From Nocardiopsis listeri (lineage in GTDB: Bacteria; Actinomycetota; Actinomycetes; Streptosporangiales; Streptosporangiaceae): a stretch of 64,000 nucleotides of DNA. A program made the position numbers and the translations under genes. The stretch spans positions 19,723-83,722 of the forward strand of contig NZ_DYZD01000053.1 of the NCBI RefSeq assembly GCF_020741345.1, written 5' to 3'. The notes beneath the pieces are model-generated. The model was given only the letters and a program-made list of their open reading frames with translations. It had not been told where the DNA came from and searched no databases. Shown one piece after another: positions 1-8,574 of this stretch. Positions within the stretch are counted from its first letter, which is position 1; every line of letters starts with the position of its first letter.

Positions 1-2
1 GC

Positions 3-743
3 CCCCACGCGGGCCAGGACGTCACCAACTCCACCGGAACGGCCGTCTACGCGGCCGCCGCGGGCACCGTCGTCCGCCGATCCTGGGGCGGTGGCCTGCC
101 CGGACGCAGCGGTGAGGCGCTCGTCATCGACCACGGTGGCGGCGTCTACACCTACTACGGCCACCTGAGCGCCTACCGGGTCGCGCTGAACGCCTCGGTG
201 TCGGCGGGGCAGCGCATCGCGGACATGGGTGCCACCGGTAACGTCACCGGGCCCCACCTGCACTTCGAAGCCCACAACGGGTCCCTGGGGTCGGACACCG
301 ACCCCGTCCCGTTCATGGCCACGCGCGGAGTCGACCTGGGCGGAGGATGGCCCAGCATCGACCCCGAATCGAACGGGGCCCGAGTCCGCGCCATCCAGCA
401 CCTGATGAACCAGCGTGGGAGCTCACTGGAGATCGACGGCTACTACGGTCCGACCTCCGTGACCGAGGTCAAGGCCTTCCAACGCGACCAAGGGTTGGTC
501 GACGACGGCCAGGTCGGCCCCCTGACCTGGCCACACCTGGTCTACGAACTGGAGGAGGGCGTGGCCGACGGCTCGCACGTGCGCGCCCTGCAGACGGTGA
601 TGAACAAGCGCAGTGCCGGGGTCGAGGTCGACGGCAACTTCGGACCCGTGATGCACACCGCGGTGAGCAACTTCCAAAGCGCCAACCGCCTGGTCTCCGA
701 CGGCCAGGCCGGGCCCATCACCTGGCAGGCCCTGGTCGGCTGA
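3..743 (+). CDS. M23 metallopeptidase with two peptidoglycan-binding domains (5' partial)
   Basis: The reading frame is open from the window edge, so the start lies upstream and 246 residues are visible. The fragment opens with HAGQD, and HLHFE follows near residue 84; together these supply the HxxxD and HxH zinc ligands of LytM/M23 endopeptidases, which cut peptide cross-bridges in peptidoglycan. The C-terminal half holds two tandem PG_binding_1 repeats, each with the pattern V.A.Q..MN.R....E.DG.FGP....V..FQ and ending GP(L/I)TW. Known role of such proteins is a secreted cell-wall hydrolase; the substrate here is inferred. The ORF-track start at 198 lies inside the catalytic domain and is not the real start. 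Confidence 0.9.
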   Translation, partial: PHAGQDVTNSTGTAVYAAAAGTVVRRSWGGGLPGRSGEALVIDHGGGVYTYYGHLSAYRVALNASVSAGQRIADMGATGNVTGPHLHFEAHNGSLGSDTDPVPFMATRGVDLGGGWPSIDPESNGARVRAIQHLMNQRGSSLEIDGYYGPTSVTEVKAFQRDQGLVDDGQVGPLTWPHLVYELEEGVADGSHVRALQTVMNKRSAGVEVDGNFGPVMHTAVSNFQSANRLVSDGQAGPITWQALVG

Positions 744-786
744 CGATCACCGGACCGGACCACCGGCCCGCGGTGACCACCCTGGG

Positions 787-836
787 CCGGGTGGGCGCGT
801 CGGGAACGAGGACCCTCCCTCGACGCGCCCACCCGG
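787..836. terminator. Bidirectional hairpin between convergent genes
   Basis: A perfect 16-bp inverted repeat (CCGGGTGGGCGCGTCG and its complement) is separated by an 18-nt loop. It lies between the M23 gene and the convergent phosphatase gene. There is no long T-run, as is common for actinobacterial terminators. Confidence 0.75.
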
Positions 837-872
837 ACCGGACCCGCGGCGTGAGCCATGGACGCCGACGGG

Positions 873-2162
873 TCAGCGCTCGTCGGTGACCAGCTTGCCG
901 TCCCCGCCCTTGTCGATGGTGAAGGCGTCCACGACCTCACCGTCGGCGGTGGTGGACACGTACTCCAGGGTGGACCCGTCCACCGAGACCGACTGGAAGG
1001 TCTGGGTGTCGGTCACCTGAACCCGGGCCTCGGCACCGTTGGACGTCCAGTTCACGTCGTCGGCCTCGTACATCTTGGGCCCGGTCACCGCGACCACGTA
1101 GACCGGTCCGGTGTGCACGTCAGGGTCCTCGGTACGGTTCTCCACCAGGTTGCCGCGGCTGTAGGAGTGGTCGTGGCCCTGCAGCACCAGGTCCACGTCG
1201 TACTCCTCCAGAACCTCCGACCAGGCCCGGCGCAGCGGCTCGTTGTCCCGGCCGGGGCTGTTGGAGAACAACGGGTGGTGGAAGGTGACGACGGTCCACT
1301 CGTTGGGGTTGTCCTCCAGGACCTGGACGAGCCACTCGGTCTGCGACCGCAACCACGCGTCGACATCGTCGACGTCGGCGTCACGGTAGTTGGAGTTCAG
1401 GCCGATGAACCGCACCCCCTGGTAATCGGTGTGGTGGACCGTCTCGTTCAGGTCCACACCCTCCTCGGGGCCGTTGCCGGCGCCGGGGAACTGCAGCTTC
1501 CAGTGACCGCTGAGCGCGTTGGAGGAGTACTCGTGGTTTCCGGGCGTGGCCAGGTGGTTGATGCCACCGGTGCCCTCGGGGCCGAAGGCGTCGTACCACT
1601 CGCCCCACTGTGAGTCGTTCTCGGCGTGATCGATCAGGTCGCCCGCGTGCACGGCGAGTTCGGCGTCGGGCTCGGCGGCCAGGGCGGCCCGGACCACGGG
1701 GGCGGCCCCGGCGGAGATGTCGTTCTGGACGTCGCCGAAGTAGAGGAAGTCGAAGGGCACCGCGTCGGTGTCGGCGGTGGTGAAGCTCCGCCAGCGACCG
1801 GCCGCACCCTCACCGGGGACGACGCGGTAGCGGTACTCGGTGTCGGGGGTCAGGTCGGTGAGCGTGACCCGGTAGTACTGGCGGTCCGCGGTCCGCCCGG
1901 TGGGTTCGGCGGGCAGGAGCGCGGTCGAGGACGCTCCGCGCACCGGGATGAGCTCCAGGTGGGCTCCCTCGTCCAGGTCCTCGGTTCGCCAGGTCACGTG
2001 CTGGGAGGTGGCGGGGTCGGCGGCGGGGGAGAGCAGGACGCGTTCGGGGGCGGTCCGGGCCCAGGCGGTGGAGGGCAGGGCCACCGTGGGCGCCACGGTG
2101 AGCGCGCCGAGGGCGAGCAGGGCGAGGGTGCGGTGGGTCGTCGAACGGCGGTTGGCCGACAT
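873..2162 (-). CDS. Secreted purple-acid-phosphatase-like metallophosphoesterase
   Basis: A 429-residue product. A signal peptide (basic start, hydrophobic core, ALPSTAWA-RT cleavage region) precedes a fibronectin-III-like domain at about residues 38-130 and a calcineurin-like phosphoesterase domain. The metal-binding blocks appear in order: GDVQ, GDLIDH, GNHEY, HHPLFS and GHDHSY. Family members hydrolyse phosphate mono- or diesters outside the cell. The ORF track runs 279 codons further upstream, but the signal peptide and a GGAAGG ribosome site 10 nt upstream fix the ATG at 2162. It faces the DUF574 methyltransferase divergently. Substrate is unknown. Confidence 0.88.
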   Translation of the reverse strand: MSANRRSTTHRTLALLALGALTVAPTVALPSTAWARTAPERVLLSPAADPATSQHVTWRTEDLDEGAHLELIPVRGASSTALLPAEPTGRTADRQYYRVTLTDLTPDTEYRYRVVPGEGAAGRWRSFTTADTDAVPFDFLYFGDVQNDISAGAAPVVRAALAAEPDAELAVHAGDLIDHAENDSQWGEWYDAFGPEGTGGINHLATPGNHEYSSNALSGHWKLQFPGAGNGPEEGVDLNETVHHTDYQGVRFIGLNSNYRDADVDDVDAWLRSQTEWLVQVLEDNPNEWTVVTFHHPLFSNSPGRDNEPLRRAWSEVLEEYDVDLVLQGHDHSYSRGNLVENRTEDPDVHTGPVYVVAVTGPKMYEADDVNWTSNGAEARVQVTDTQTFQSVSVDGSTLEYVSTTADGEVVDAFTIDKGGDGKLVTDER

Positions 2163-2396
2163 GGTCGGGCTGCCTTCCGTGTGGGGGCGTGAACACGGCG
2201 AACCTAGCCAGGTCGCGGTAATGATCCGTGAACACGCCGCTACCGCCGCCGTGCCCACCGATGAACGGGCGAGTCGGTCCGCGAACCGGGAGCCCGAGAG
2301 CGGGAAGCGCCTGGGGCCAAGGGACGTGGCGCTTGAGCCGGGTGCGTGTGGACCTATCATGGCGCGAACGACCCCCCACCCCGAAGGCGAAGCCCC

Positions 2397-3188
2397 ATGA
2401 GCGAACACCCCCCGATCGACACCTTTGTCCCGCATTCGGCGCGTGTGTGGAACTACTGGCTGGGTGGCAAGGACAACTACCCCGTCGACCAGGAGGCCGG
2501 TGAGGCTTTCCTGAAGGTGTTCCCCGGAATGGCACAGGGGGCCAGGGCCTCGCGGGCCTTCCTGGGCCGAACGGTGCGTTACCTGGCGAGAGAGGTCGGA
2601 ATCCGCGGGTTCCTGGACATCGGCACGGGGCTGCCCACGGCCGACAACACCCACGAAGTGGCCCAGGTGTTCGCACCGGACAGCCGGATCGTCTACGTCG
2701 ACAACGATCCCCTGGTACTCGCCCACGCCCGGGCGTTGATGAGGGGTACAGAACAGGGCGCCACCGAGTACCTCCACGCCGACCTGCGCGAACCGGAACG
2801 GATCCTGGAATCGGCGGCCGGCACCTTGGACCTGGACCGGCCGGTCGCCCTGATGCTCATGGGGATTTTGGGACACGTCGCCGACCATGACGAGGCCCGG
2901 GACCTGGTTCGTCGACTGATGGACCCGTTGCCGTCGGGGAGCTTCCTGACGATCAACGACGGCACCAACGTGCACAGCGCGGCCAACGTGGAAGCGCACG
3001 AACAGTACAACCAGAGCGGGGGCACGCCCTACGTCCAGCGCTCACCGGAGGAGATCGCGGCCTTCTTCGAAGGCCTGGAGCTCGTGGAACCGGGGGTGGT
3101 GTCGGTGACCCGGTGGCGCTACGAGGAGAACGGGTTCGGGGTCCCACCCGAGGTCGACGGCTACGGTGGTGTGGCCCGCAAGCCCTGA
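2397..3188 (+). CDS. SAM-dependent methyltransferase, DUF574 family (paralogue 1)
   Basis: 263 residues with the family hallmark SARVWNYWLGGKDNYPVD near the N terminus, then FLDIGTGLPT (SAM-binding loop) and YVDNDPLVLAHARAL. The closing GGVARKP tail is also typical. The family (Methyltransf_19) is abundant in actinomycetes, often near regulators, and no natural substrate is known to me. The ATG at 2397 follows a GAAGGCGAAG ribosome site; the ORF-track extension upstream lacks family similarity. A second, clearly related copy lies at 50813-51604, where even the WNYWLGGKD block and the C-terminal tail are shared. Confidence 0.9.
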   Translation: MSEHPPIDTFVPHSARVWNYWLGGKDNYPVDQEAGEAFLKVFPGMAQGARASRAFLGRTVRYLAREVGIRGFLDIGTGLPTADNTHEVAQVFAPDSRIVYVDNDPLVLAHARALMRGTEQGATEYLHADLREPERILESAAGTLDLDRPVALMLMGILGHVADHDEARDLVRRLMDPLPSGSFLTINDGTNVHSAANVEAHEQYNQSGGTPYVQRSPEEIAAFFEGLELVEPGVVSVTRWRYEENGFGVPPEVDGYGGVARKP

Positions 3189-3238
3189 GCGGCGGGTTCA
3201 CGTCTGCCCCAGGTCGCACGGGTCGACCTCGGGGTCGT

Positions 3239-4219
3239 TCACGTACTCCACCCGGCCTCGGGCGGCACGGGTTCCCCGGGAGCCTCGGATCGCGACCGGA
3301 AGCGGGTGGGCGGGACCCCATAGGCCCGATGGAACAGACGGCTGAAGTGCGCCGGGTCGCCGAATCCGCATTCGAGCGCCACCTCGGCCACGCTCACCCC
3401 GCTCGATCGCGACAACAGGTCACGGGCGTGCTCCAGACGCCGTGTCCGAACGTAGGCGGCGACCGGCCCGATCCGCTCGGCGAACAGCGTGTACAAGCGG
3501 CGCCTGGACACCCCCAGGACGGCGGCGACGTAGCGCGGATCCAGGCCCGGATCGAAGAGCCGGTGACCGATGATCTCCCTGGCACGTTCCAGGAGCTCGT
3601 CCTCGTCGCGGTGCCGTTCGACCCGGGCCGGGGGAGTGTCACCGATGAGCGTTCCGATCGTGGCCAACGTGCGGTGGAGCCGGTCCGGAGCGGTCCCACC
3701 TTCCGACAGCGCCGACAGTTCGCGCCCCATGGTCAAAGCCCCGGGACCGCTCAGACGAGTGGCCGCGACGGCCGCCACCCGGTCCCGCGACACCCCGATG
3801 GCCTCGTGCGGAACCAACACGATGAGCAGGCCGAACTCCAGTTCGCTGCCCGCGCTGTAGGCCTCCGAGGTGTCGTACACCGCAAGGTCGCCGGGGCGCA
3901 GCAGGACCCGTCGATCGTGCTGGGTGATCAGGGTGGGTCCATGGAGGGCGAGGGCGATCTTGTAGTGGCCCGCCCCCGCGCCCGTCGCCATCAGCGCGGT
4001 GCGCACCCCCGAGTGCGGGGTGGCTCGCAGCCGACAGAAGCCGATCTCCCCGATCCGTCGGGTACCGATGACACCACGGACGCTCCCGGCGTCGGTACGG
4101 ATGCGCAAGGGGACCAGGAACCGGGTCGAGACACGCTCCCAGGAGGTGGTGCGCACCCGGGCGGGCACACCGCGGGAGTCGAACAGCTCGCTCCGAACGT
4201 GAACGCGGGGATCGTCCAC
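3239..4219 (-). CDS. AraC/XylS-family transcriptional regulator
   Basis: 326 residues starting at a GTG preceded by GGAGGTCAG. The N-terminal half is an AraC-binding-like sensor domain (HYKIALALHGPTLITQHDRR, then LRPGDLAVYDTSEAY). The C-terminal about 100 residues form the double helix-turn-helix of the family (YVAAVLGVSRRRLYTLFAE, then VAEVALECGFGDPAHFSRLFHRAYG). It lies 30 bp downstream of the nitrilase gene on the same strand, the arrangement known for NitR-type activators of nitrilase genes. By inference it activates the nitrilase, possibly sensing the nitrile or acid product. The sensed molecule cannot be read from the sequence. Confidence 0.9.
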   Translation of the reverse strand: MDDPRVHVRSELFDSRGVPARVRTTSWERVSTRFLVPLRIRTDAGSVRGVIGTRRIGEIGFCRLRATPHSGVRTALMATGAGAGHYKIALALHGPTLITQHDRRVLLRPGDLAVYDTSEAYSAGSELEFGLLIVLVPHEAIGVSRDRVAAVAATRLSGPGALTMGRELSALSEGGTAPDRLHRTLATIGTLIGDTPPARVERHRDEDELLERAREIIGHRLFDPGLDPRYVAAVLGVSRRRLYTLFAERIGPVAAYVRTRRLEHARDLLSRSSGVSVAEVALECGFGDPAHFSRLFHRAYGVPPTRFRSRSEAPGEPVPPEAGWST

Positions 4220-4249
4220 CTGACCTCCAAGAACGTCGCCGGGACCCGA

Positions 4250-5344
4250 TTATGCTCCGTGGTCCCCCTCTCGCGCCACGGGTCGTCGGGATCGGCCTCG
4301 GTCGGTGGGCACGAGCACCTCGCCCCTGGCGGGGACCTCGTCCTCGGAACCCGTGGGGGACTCGGACCCGGGCGTGGTCAGACGCGTCACCCGCTGTGTG
4401 GTGAGGGGCTCTTGCGGGGTGCGGTCGACCCCGAAGGAGAACACGTCCGGTCGCGCGTAGTGTCCGGCCCCGTCCGCGAAGTACTTGGCGAACGGGATGA
4501 CACCCAGGTCCAGATCGGCGTAGACGATCGCCTCGGTATCCCGATGCGGCTCGGACAGCCATTGCCCGTCGGGCCCCATGAACCCGGTCATCCCACCGCC
4601 GACCGTCGGCGCGTCGGGCCCCTCCGGGATCCCCAACCGTTCGACGATCTCCTCGCTGATCCGCCCCTGCACGAAGACGACGTAGGACTGGGAGGCGATC
4701 GCGTGCGCGCCCGCCAGGGTGCGCGAGTAGTGATCGAACTTGCCGGCGTTGGGGTCGGCGTGGGTGGCGTTGATCGCCGGCCAGGCGGAGACGTGGATCT
4801 GCTCGCCCAGGGTGGCCAGTGAGTAGCGGGCCAGATCCATCGTGTGCTCGAAGCAGATCAACCCGCCCACACGCGCGAACCCGGTGTCCACGACGAAGAT
4901 GTCACGGCCGTCGCCACGCCCCCACACCGTCCGTTCGGCGTTGGTGGGGTGTAGTTTGCGGTGCCGGGCGACGAGTTCTCCGGCCGGGGAGAAATAGGCC
5001 TGCGTGTTGTACAGGGTGCCGCCGTCACGTTCGTCGAGTCCCATGACGACCCAGACCCCCGCCTCACGGGCGGCCTCTCCCAAGGCGCGGGAGGCCTCGC
5101 CGGGCAGTTCGACGGAGTTGGCGTACAGCTGGGCGAACAACGGCGCGGCGTGCTTGGGGGTGTGGGACCAGACCCAGTAGGGGTAGCCGGGCAGGTAGGT
5201 CTCGGGGAAGGCGACCAGGCGTGCGCCCTCGCGGCCTGCCTCGCGGATGAACCCGCGGGCCTGTTCCACTCCGGCCGCCAGGTCCAGGAACGGCGCGGCG
5301 GCGTGGACGGCGGCGACCTTCACGGTCGAAGAGGTGGTGTCCAT
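4250..5344 (-). CDS. Nitrilase (carbon-nitrogen hydrolase family)
   Basis: 364 residues of the nitrilase superfamily. The catalytic triad is visible: Glu in FPETYLPGYP, Lys in HRKLHPTNAER, and Cys in GGLICFEHTMDLARY. The FPETYLPGYP and KLHPTNAERTVWG blocks favour the nitrilase branch, which converts R-CN to the acid plus ammonia, over amidases. Most nitrilases have CWE at the nucleophile; here it is CFE. The ATG at 5344 is chosen because similarity begins at VKVAAVHAAAPF; it has no clear ribosome site, so a leaderless transcript is possible. The last 45 or so residues are low-complexity and charged. It forms an operon with the AraC regulator and lies downstream of a symporter gene. Confidence 0.88.
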   Translation of the reverse strand: MDTTSSTVKVAAVHAAAPFLDLAAGVEQARGFIREAGREGARLVAFPETYLPGYPYWVWSHTPKHAAPLFAQLYANSVELPGEASRALGEAAREAGVWVVMGLDERDGGTLYNTQAYFSPAGELVARHRKLHPTNAERTVWGRGDGRDIFVVDTGFARVGGLICFEHTMDLARYSLATLGEQIHVSAWPAINATHADPNAGKFDHYSRTLAGAHAIASQSYVVFVQGRISEEIVERLGIPEGPDAPTVGGGMTGFMGPDGQWLSEPHRDTEAIVYADLDLGVIPFAKYFADGAGHYARPDVFSFGVDRTPQEPLTTQRVTRLTTPGSESPTGSEDEVPARGEVLVPTDRGRSRRPVAREGDHGA

Positions 5345-5430
5345 GGCGCCAAGGTAGGCGTGGGCCGGCGAGGTGACTTGGATATGCGTGCACGTGGCCG
5401 GCGCCGCATATGAGGGGCGCCCACGAAGAG

Positions 5431-5466
5431 GGCCGGGCACCGACTCCTTGGAATCGATACCCGGCC
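5431..5466 (-). terminator. Hairpin after the symporter operon
   Basis: GGCCGGG and CCCGGCC arms with a partly paired inner stem (11 of 13 positions) and a 10-nt loop. It sits between the small symporter partner and the nitrilase on the same strand. It suggests the nitrilase and regulator can be transcribed separately from the symporter. Confidence 0.6.
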
Positions 5467-5482
5467 GGGGCGGTCGGCGGGA

Positions 5483-5614
5483 TCAGATGATCGGACGACC
5501 GTCCTTACGTGACCGGCTCCAGTCCTTGAGGAAGCCGCGTGCGAGGAAGTAGAGCACGAAGGCCACGATGATGGGCCAGATGAGCACGTAGCCGGTCAGC
5601 AGCAGAGTCGACAT
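5483..5614 (-). CDS. 43-residue membrane protein, putative symporter small subunit
   Basis: This ORF is too short for the supplied track. It reads MSTLLLTGYVLIWPIIVAFV and continues with a hydrophobic stretch to about residue 25, then a basic tail (FLKDWSRSRKDGRPII). It is a single-pass membrane peptide with the positive tail predicted on the cytoplasmic side. It begins 16 bp after the stop of the sodium-solute symporter, with AAGAGAGGAACCCC upstream as ribosome site. Very small partner proteins are known beside some SSS and NSS transporters; the pairing here is inferred from position, spacing and shape. Confidence 0.75.
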   Translation of the reverse strand: MSTLLLTGYVLIWPIIVAFVLYFLARGFLKDWSRSRKDGRPII

Positions 5615-5630
5615 GGGGTTCCTCTCTTGG

Positions 5631-7319
5631 TCAGCGCTTCGAAGTGGTGTCGTCGTCGAGGGCCTTCTCGGGCTCCTCCTCGCTGTCGAACGAACCGATG
5701 CGCTTCTGGATCAGGGCGAAGTCGAAGGACTCCTTGCTGCGGAAGCTCATGAGGTAGCAGACCAGTGTGCTCACCGCGTAGGCGACGAGCGATCCGCTGA
5801 GCACGTGGTAGTCGTGCAGGAAACCGATCCCGAACGGCGCGGTGACGATCGCGGCGATCGAACCGACCCACAGGGCCGGCTTGAGCCCGAAGAAGCCGAA
5901 GGCCATCAGACCCAGGACCACGCCGACACCGACGACCGACAGCACGTCCACGACGAGGCCGACCGGGGTGATCATCGGCAGCATCTCGAAGCGGACGGGG
6001 ATGAAGATCGCCACGGCCACCAGGGTGGACACGGTGAAGGCCGCGTTGGTGACCTTGCCCCAGTAGAAGGAGGCGATGACCGGGAAGACCAGGGCACCCC
6101 ACAGGGCGCCGACGAACACGAGCAGGTCGAGGATGCTCATCTGCCCGCTGGCGAAGTACAGGGCCGCGGCGGTGGCGACGATCATCGTGACGCGGCCGAT
6201 CAGCAGCATCGTCTTCGGGTTCGCCTTCTTGCGCCCGGCGACGTTTTGACCGTAGACGTCGGCCATCATGATCGACGACAGCGCGGCCAGGTCGGAGTCG
6301 GCCGTGGAGGCCAACGCACCGATGATCATGATGAAGAAGACGCACAGCAGGATCGGGCCCAGGAAGGTGGTCGCCATTTGGGGGATGAGGTTGTTGACGT
6401 CCCCACCCATCGGCTCCATGCCCAGGTAGAGGGCCATCACGCCGAGCATGCCGATACCGATGACGGTGGCACCGTAACCGATGGTGGCGGTGATGAAGGT
6501 CGGCTTGATGAGGTCTTCTCGAACCGCGAAGAGGCGCTGAGCGATGGTCTGGTTGCCGATCGCGTAGGCCAGTACGGCGGCGATGTAGGGCGCGCCCTGG
6601 TGCAGGAAGGCGTCCGAGGAGAAGAAGTTCGACTGCTGGGGGGTCAGGTTCTGTGCCCCGGCCTCGAACATGCCCGGGCCGCCGGCGGCGAAGAAGACGA
6701 CCGGGATGATGACGACCACGGCGCCCAGCATCGCCATCGCCTGGGCGAAGTCGGTGAGCACCGAGGCGCGGAAGCCGGACCACAGTGTGTAGAGCAGGAC
6801 ACCCGCCGCCATCACCACGATGCCCTGGGTGAAGCTGAAGGGCGAGAGCATCGCCACCAGCGCACCACCGGCGATGAGGTTGGAGGTCAGTGAGATGACG
6901 CTGCCCAGCACGTTGGAGCCGGCGAGCATCAGCTGACTGGAGCGCCCGTGGCGGGCGTACATGACCTCGGCGAGAGTGTGCGCGCGAGGGGCGACCGCAC
7001 GGATGCGTCGACCGAAGGGGTAGATGAACAGGATCATCAACGCGCCCCAGAGCCCGTAGTGGATGGGGCCGGAGATGCCGTAGGTGTAACCCGCCGTGGC
7101 CGAAGCGTACATGGAGGACGCCCAGATCCATGTCGCGGTCATGGAGGTTGCTGCGATGCCGAAACCGATGTTATGCCCGGCATTCATGTAACCATCGGCG
7201 TTCTCTTTCTTCTTGCTGATCATGATCGACATGAACAGCGTTCCACCGAAGAAGAGTGCGATGAGAAAAATGGTGACGGGCGCACTCAGTTGCTGAACCG
7301 CCATTTCCTCCGAGCTCAT
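5631..7319 (-). CDS. Sodium:solute symporter (SSS family)
   Basis: 562 residues with about 13 hydrophobic segments, consistent with the LeuT-like SSS fold. Family features include the N-terminal FGGTLFMSIMISKKKENADG loop, GSNVLGSVISLTSNLI, and the conserved ALASTADSDLAALSSIM segment, which corresponds to the sodium-site helix. It imports a small solute with sodium; the substrate cannot be read from sequence. The neighbouring nitrilase suggests a nitrile, amide or carboxylate (inference). The ATG at 7319 follows AAAGGAA. The gene is first in a minus-strand run with the 43-residue partner, then the nitrilase and AraC genes. Confidence 0.88.
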   Translation of the reverse strand: MSSEEMAVQQLSAPVTIFLIALFFGGTLFMSIMISKKKENADGYMNAGHNIGFGIAATSMTATWIWASSMYASATAGYTYGISGPIHYGLWGALMILFIYPFGRRIRAVAPRAHTLAEVMYARHGRSSQLMLAGSNVLGSVISLTSNLIAGGALVAMLSPFSFTQGIVVMAAGVLLYTLWSGFRASVLTDFAQAMAMLGAVVVIIPVVFFAAGGPGMFEAGAQNLTPQQSNFFSSDAFLHQGAPYIAAVLAYAIGNQTIAQRLFAVREDLIKPTFITATIGYGATVIGIGMLGVMALYLGMEPMGGDVNNLIPQMATTFLGPILLCVFFIMIIGALASTADSDLAALSSIMMADVYGQNVAGRKKANPKTMLLIGRVTMIVATAAALYFASGQMSILDLLVFVGALWGALVFPVIASFYWGKVTNAAFTVSTLVAVAIFIPVRFEMLPMITPVGLVVDVLSVVGVGVVLGLMAFGFFGLKPALWVGSIAAIVTAPFGIGFLHDYHVLSGSLVAYAVSTLVCYLMSFRSKESFDFALIQKRIGSFDSEEEPEKALDDDTTSKR

Positions 7320-7364
7320 TCATTTCCTTTCTAAGGACGGGCGCCGGATCACCCGTCGGTTTTT

Positions 7365-7376
7365 GTTACACGTAAC
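7365..7376. promoter_or_regulatory. Inverted repeat upstream of the symporter gene
   Basis: GTTAC-AC-GTAAC, a 5-bp arm palindrome about 45 bp upstream of the symporter start. It is a candidate operator for a dimeric repressor or activator; the cognate regulator is unknown. Confidence 0.35.
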
Positions 7377-7902
7377 GGCCATGGAGCTTCGGCCCGTGCG
7401 CACGACGCTGTGCGCTGGGCATCCGGCCGTGGTTTCGCCGATACGTGCGCCCGCCGATTTCAGGTCGGCGAGGAAGGGAGTGGTTTGTCCGCCGCCCGAT
7501 GTCGTGTGATCCGTGTGGGACACGTGGGGCGGTTGGGACCAACAGACGGACTATAGCAAAAGGGTTCAAGTCGGGTGATTTTCGGGTCTCAAATAAGCCT
7601 GAGCCGGATCACAGAGGGGCGATTTGGCGATACCGTTCTGTTATTTCCACGTGACCTTTTGTGGCAGAATGCGCTGCATTTCAGGACCTTCGACGTGCGC
7701 TGTGAGCTGTGAGAATGCCGCTTCTGGCTGGCTTCCCGCGTTCGGGGTGGCGTGACTCACGTCGAGGTCCGGAGTGCTCGGCGGATGCGTGGTGGCGGGG
7801 GGTGTTCGGGCTCGCCGGCGTTACATACCGACTGGTCGGTTGCCGCGGTGGGCGTCACGCCTCACGCTCGGTGCGCCCAGCGACCGCACGGGGATTCGCC
7901 CA

Positions 7903-8260
7903 TGGTCGTCGCCCCCCTCGGAATCGGCCTTCGCGGACATGCCGGAGGAGGGTGGGAGGGTCCCGTGGTCATGCTCGGCCTGTCGCGCCTCACCTCTCGA
8001 AGGCCACCCCTCCTGCGAGGAGTGCCCACGGCGGGCGGCTCCTTTTTTGAAGAAATACGGGGCCGAGCCGCACTACCGCCGGAGACGGGTCCGCTCCCTG
8101 GGTCGCCGTTGGAGAGCGGGATGGGACGTGGTCCGGTTGATGCGTTATCCCGATCGAAAGACGTTCGGCCGTATGGTCGCCGATCCCGAATACCGGAAGA
8201 TCACCCATCCGCGTTTGGAGACCCTGATCGAGGCCGTGCTCCAGCCGAACCGGTCCTGGG
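7903..8260 (+). pseudogene. Frameshifted DUF1330-family gene
   Basis: Family similarity is spread over all three frames in the right order: SESAFADMPEE (frame 1), GPVVMLGLSRLT (frame 3), EGHPSCEECPRRAAPFLKKY and GAEPHY (frame 1), GDGSAPWVAVGER (frame 2), then GWDVVRLMRYPDRKTFGRMV and ITHPRLETLIEAVLQP (frame 1). DUF1330 proteins are about 100-130-residue ferredoxin-fold proteins with exactly this block order. At least four indels are needed to restore one frame, near 7951, 7998, 8080 and 8117, so the gene cannot make an intact product. The open ORFs in the track at 7752 and 7774 each catch only part of it. Calling it decayed rather than mis-sequenced is an inference. Confidence 0.72.
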
Positions 8261-8574
8261 CCTGCGCCGTGCCCCCTGGGCGTGTCCTTCGGGGCCTGGC
8301 CCCGAGACTTTCGTGGAGAACGGCCGAGGCGGAGGCCCATCGGAATCGGGTATCTACGCGTGGAGGGCGATGGGGGCGCGCCCGCAGGCGGGTGGGCCCG
8401 GGGTCATCTTTTCCACGCCGCCCCTGTCCGTCGGCCGCGCTCTCGCGGGTCGAGGTGGTGGAGTCTCGCGGGGCCCAAGGCGAACCGGTGCGGATCGGAC
8501 AGGGCTCACCGGCCGTTGCGCGGATCCGCCCCGACCCTCGGGAGTCGGGCGCGTGTGCGCTACCCGAAGGGGGT
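8261..8574. other. No gene recognised between the DUF1330 remnant and the xylanase promoter
   Basis: Open frames across here have no recognisable domain, no ribosome site and arginine/proline-rich composition typical of shadow ORFs. I see nothing that supports a gene. Confidence 0.5.

Noticed and set aside
5613-6893. 426-codon plus-strand ORF
   Set aside because: Asp/His/Gly-rich shadow of the symporter gene.
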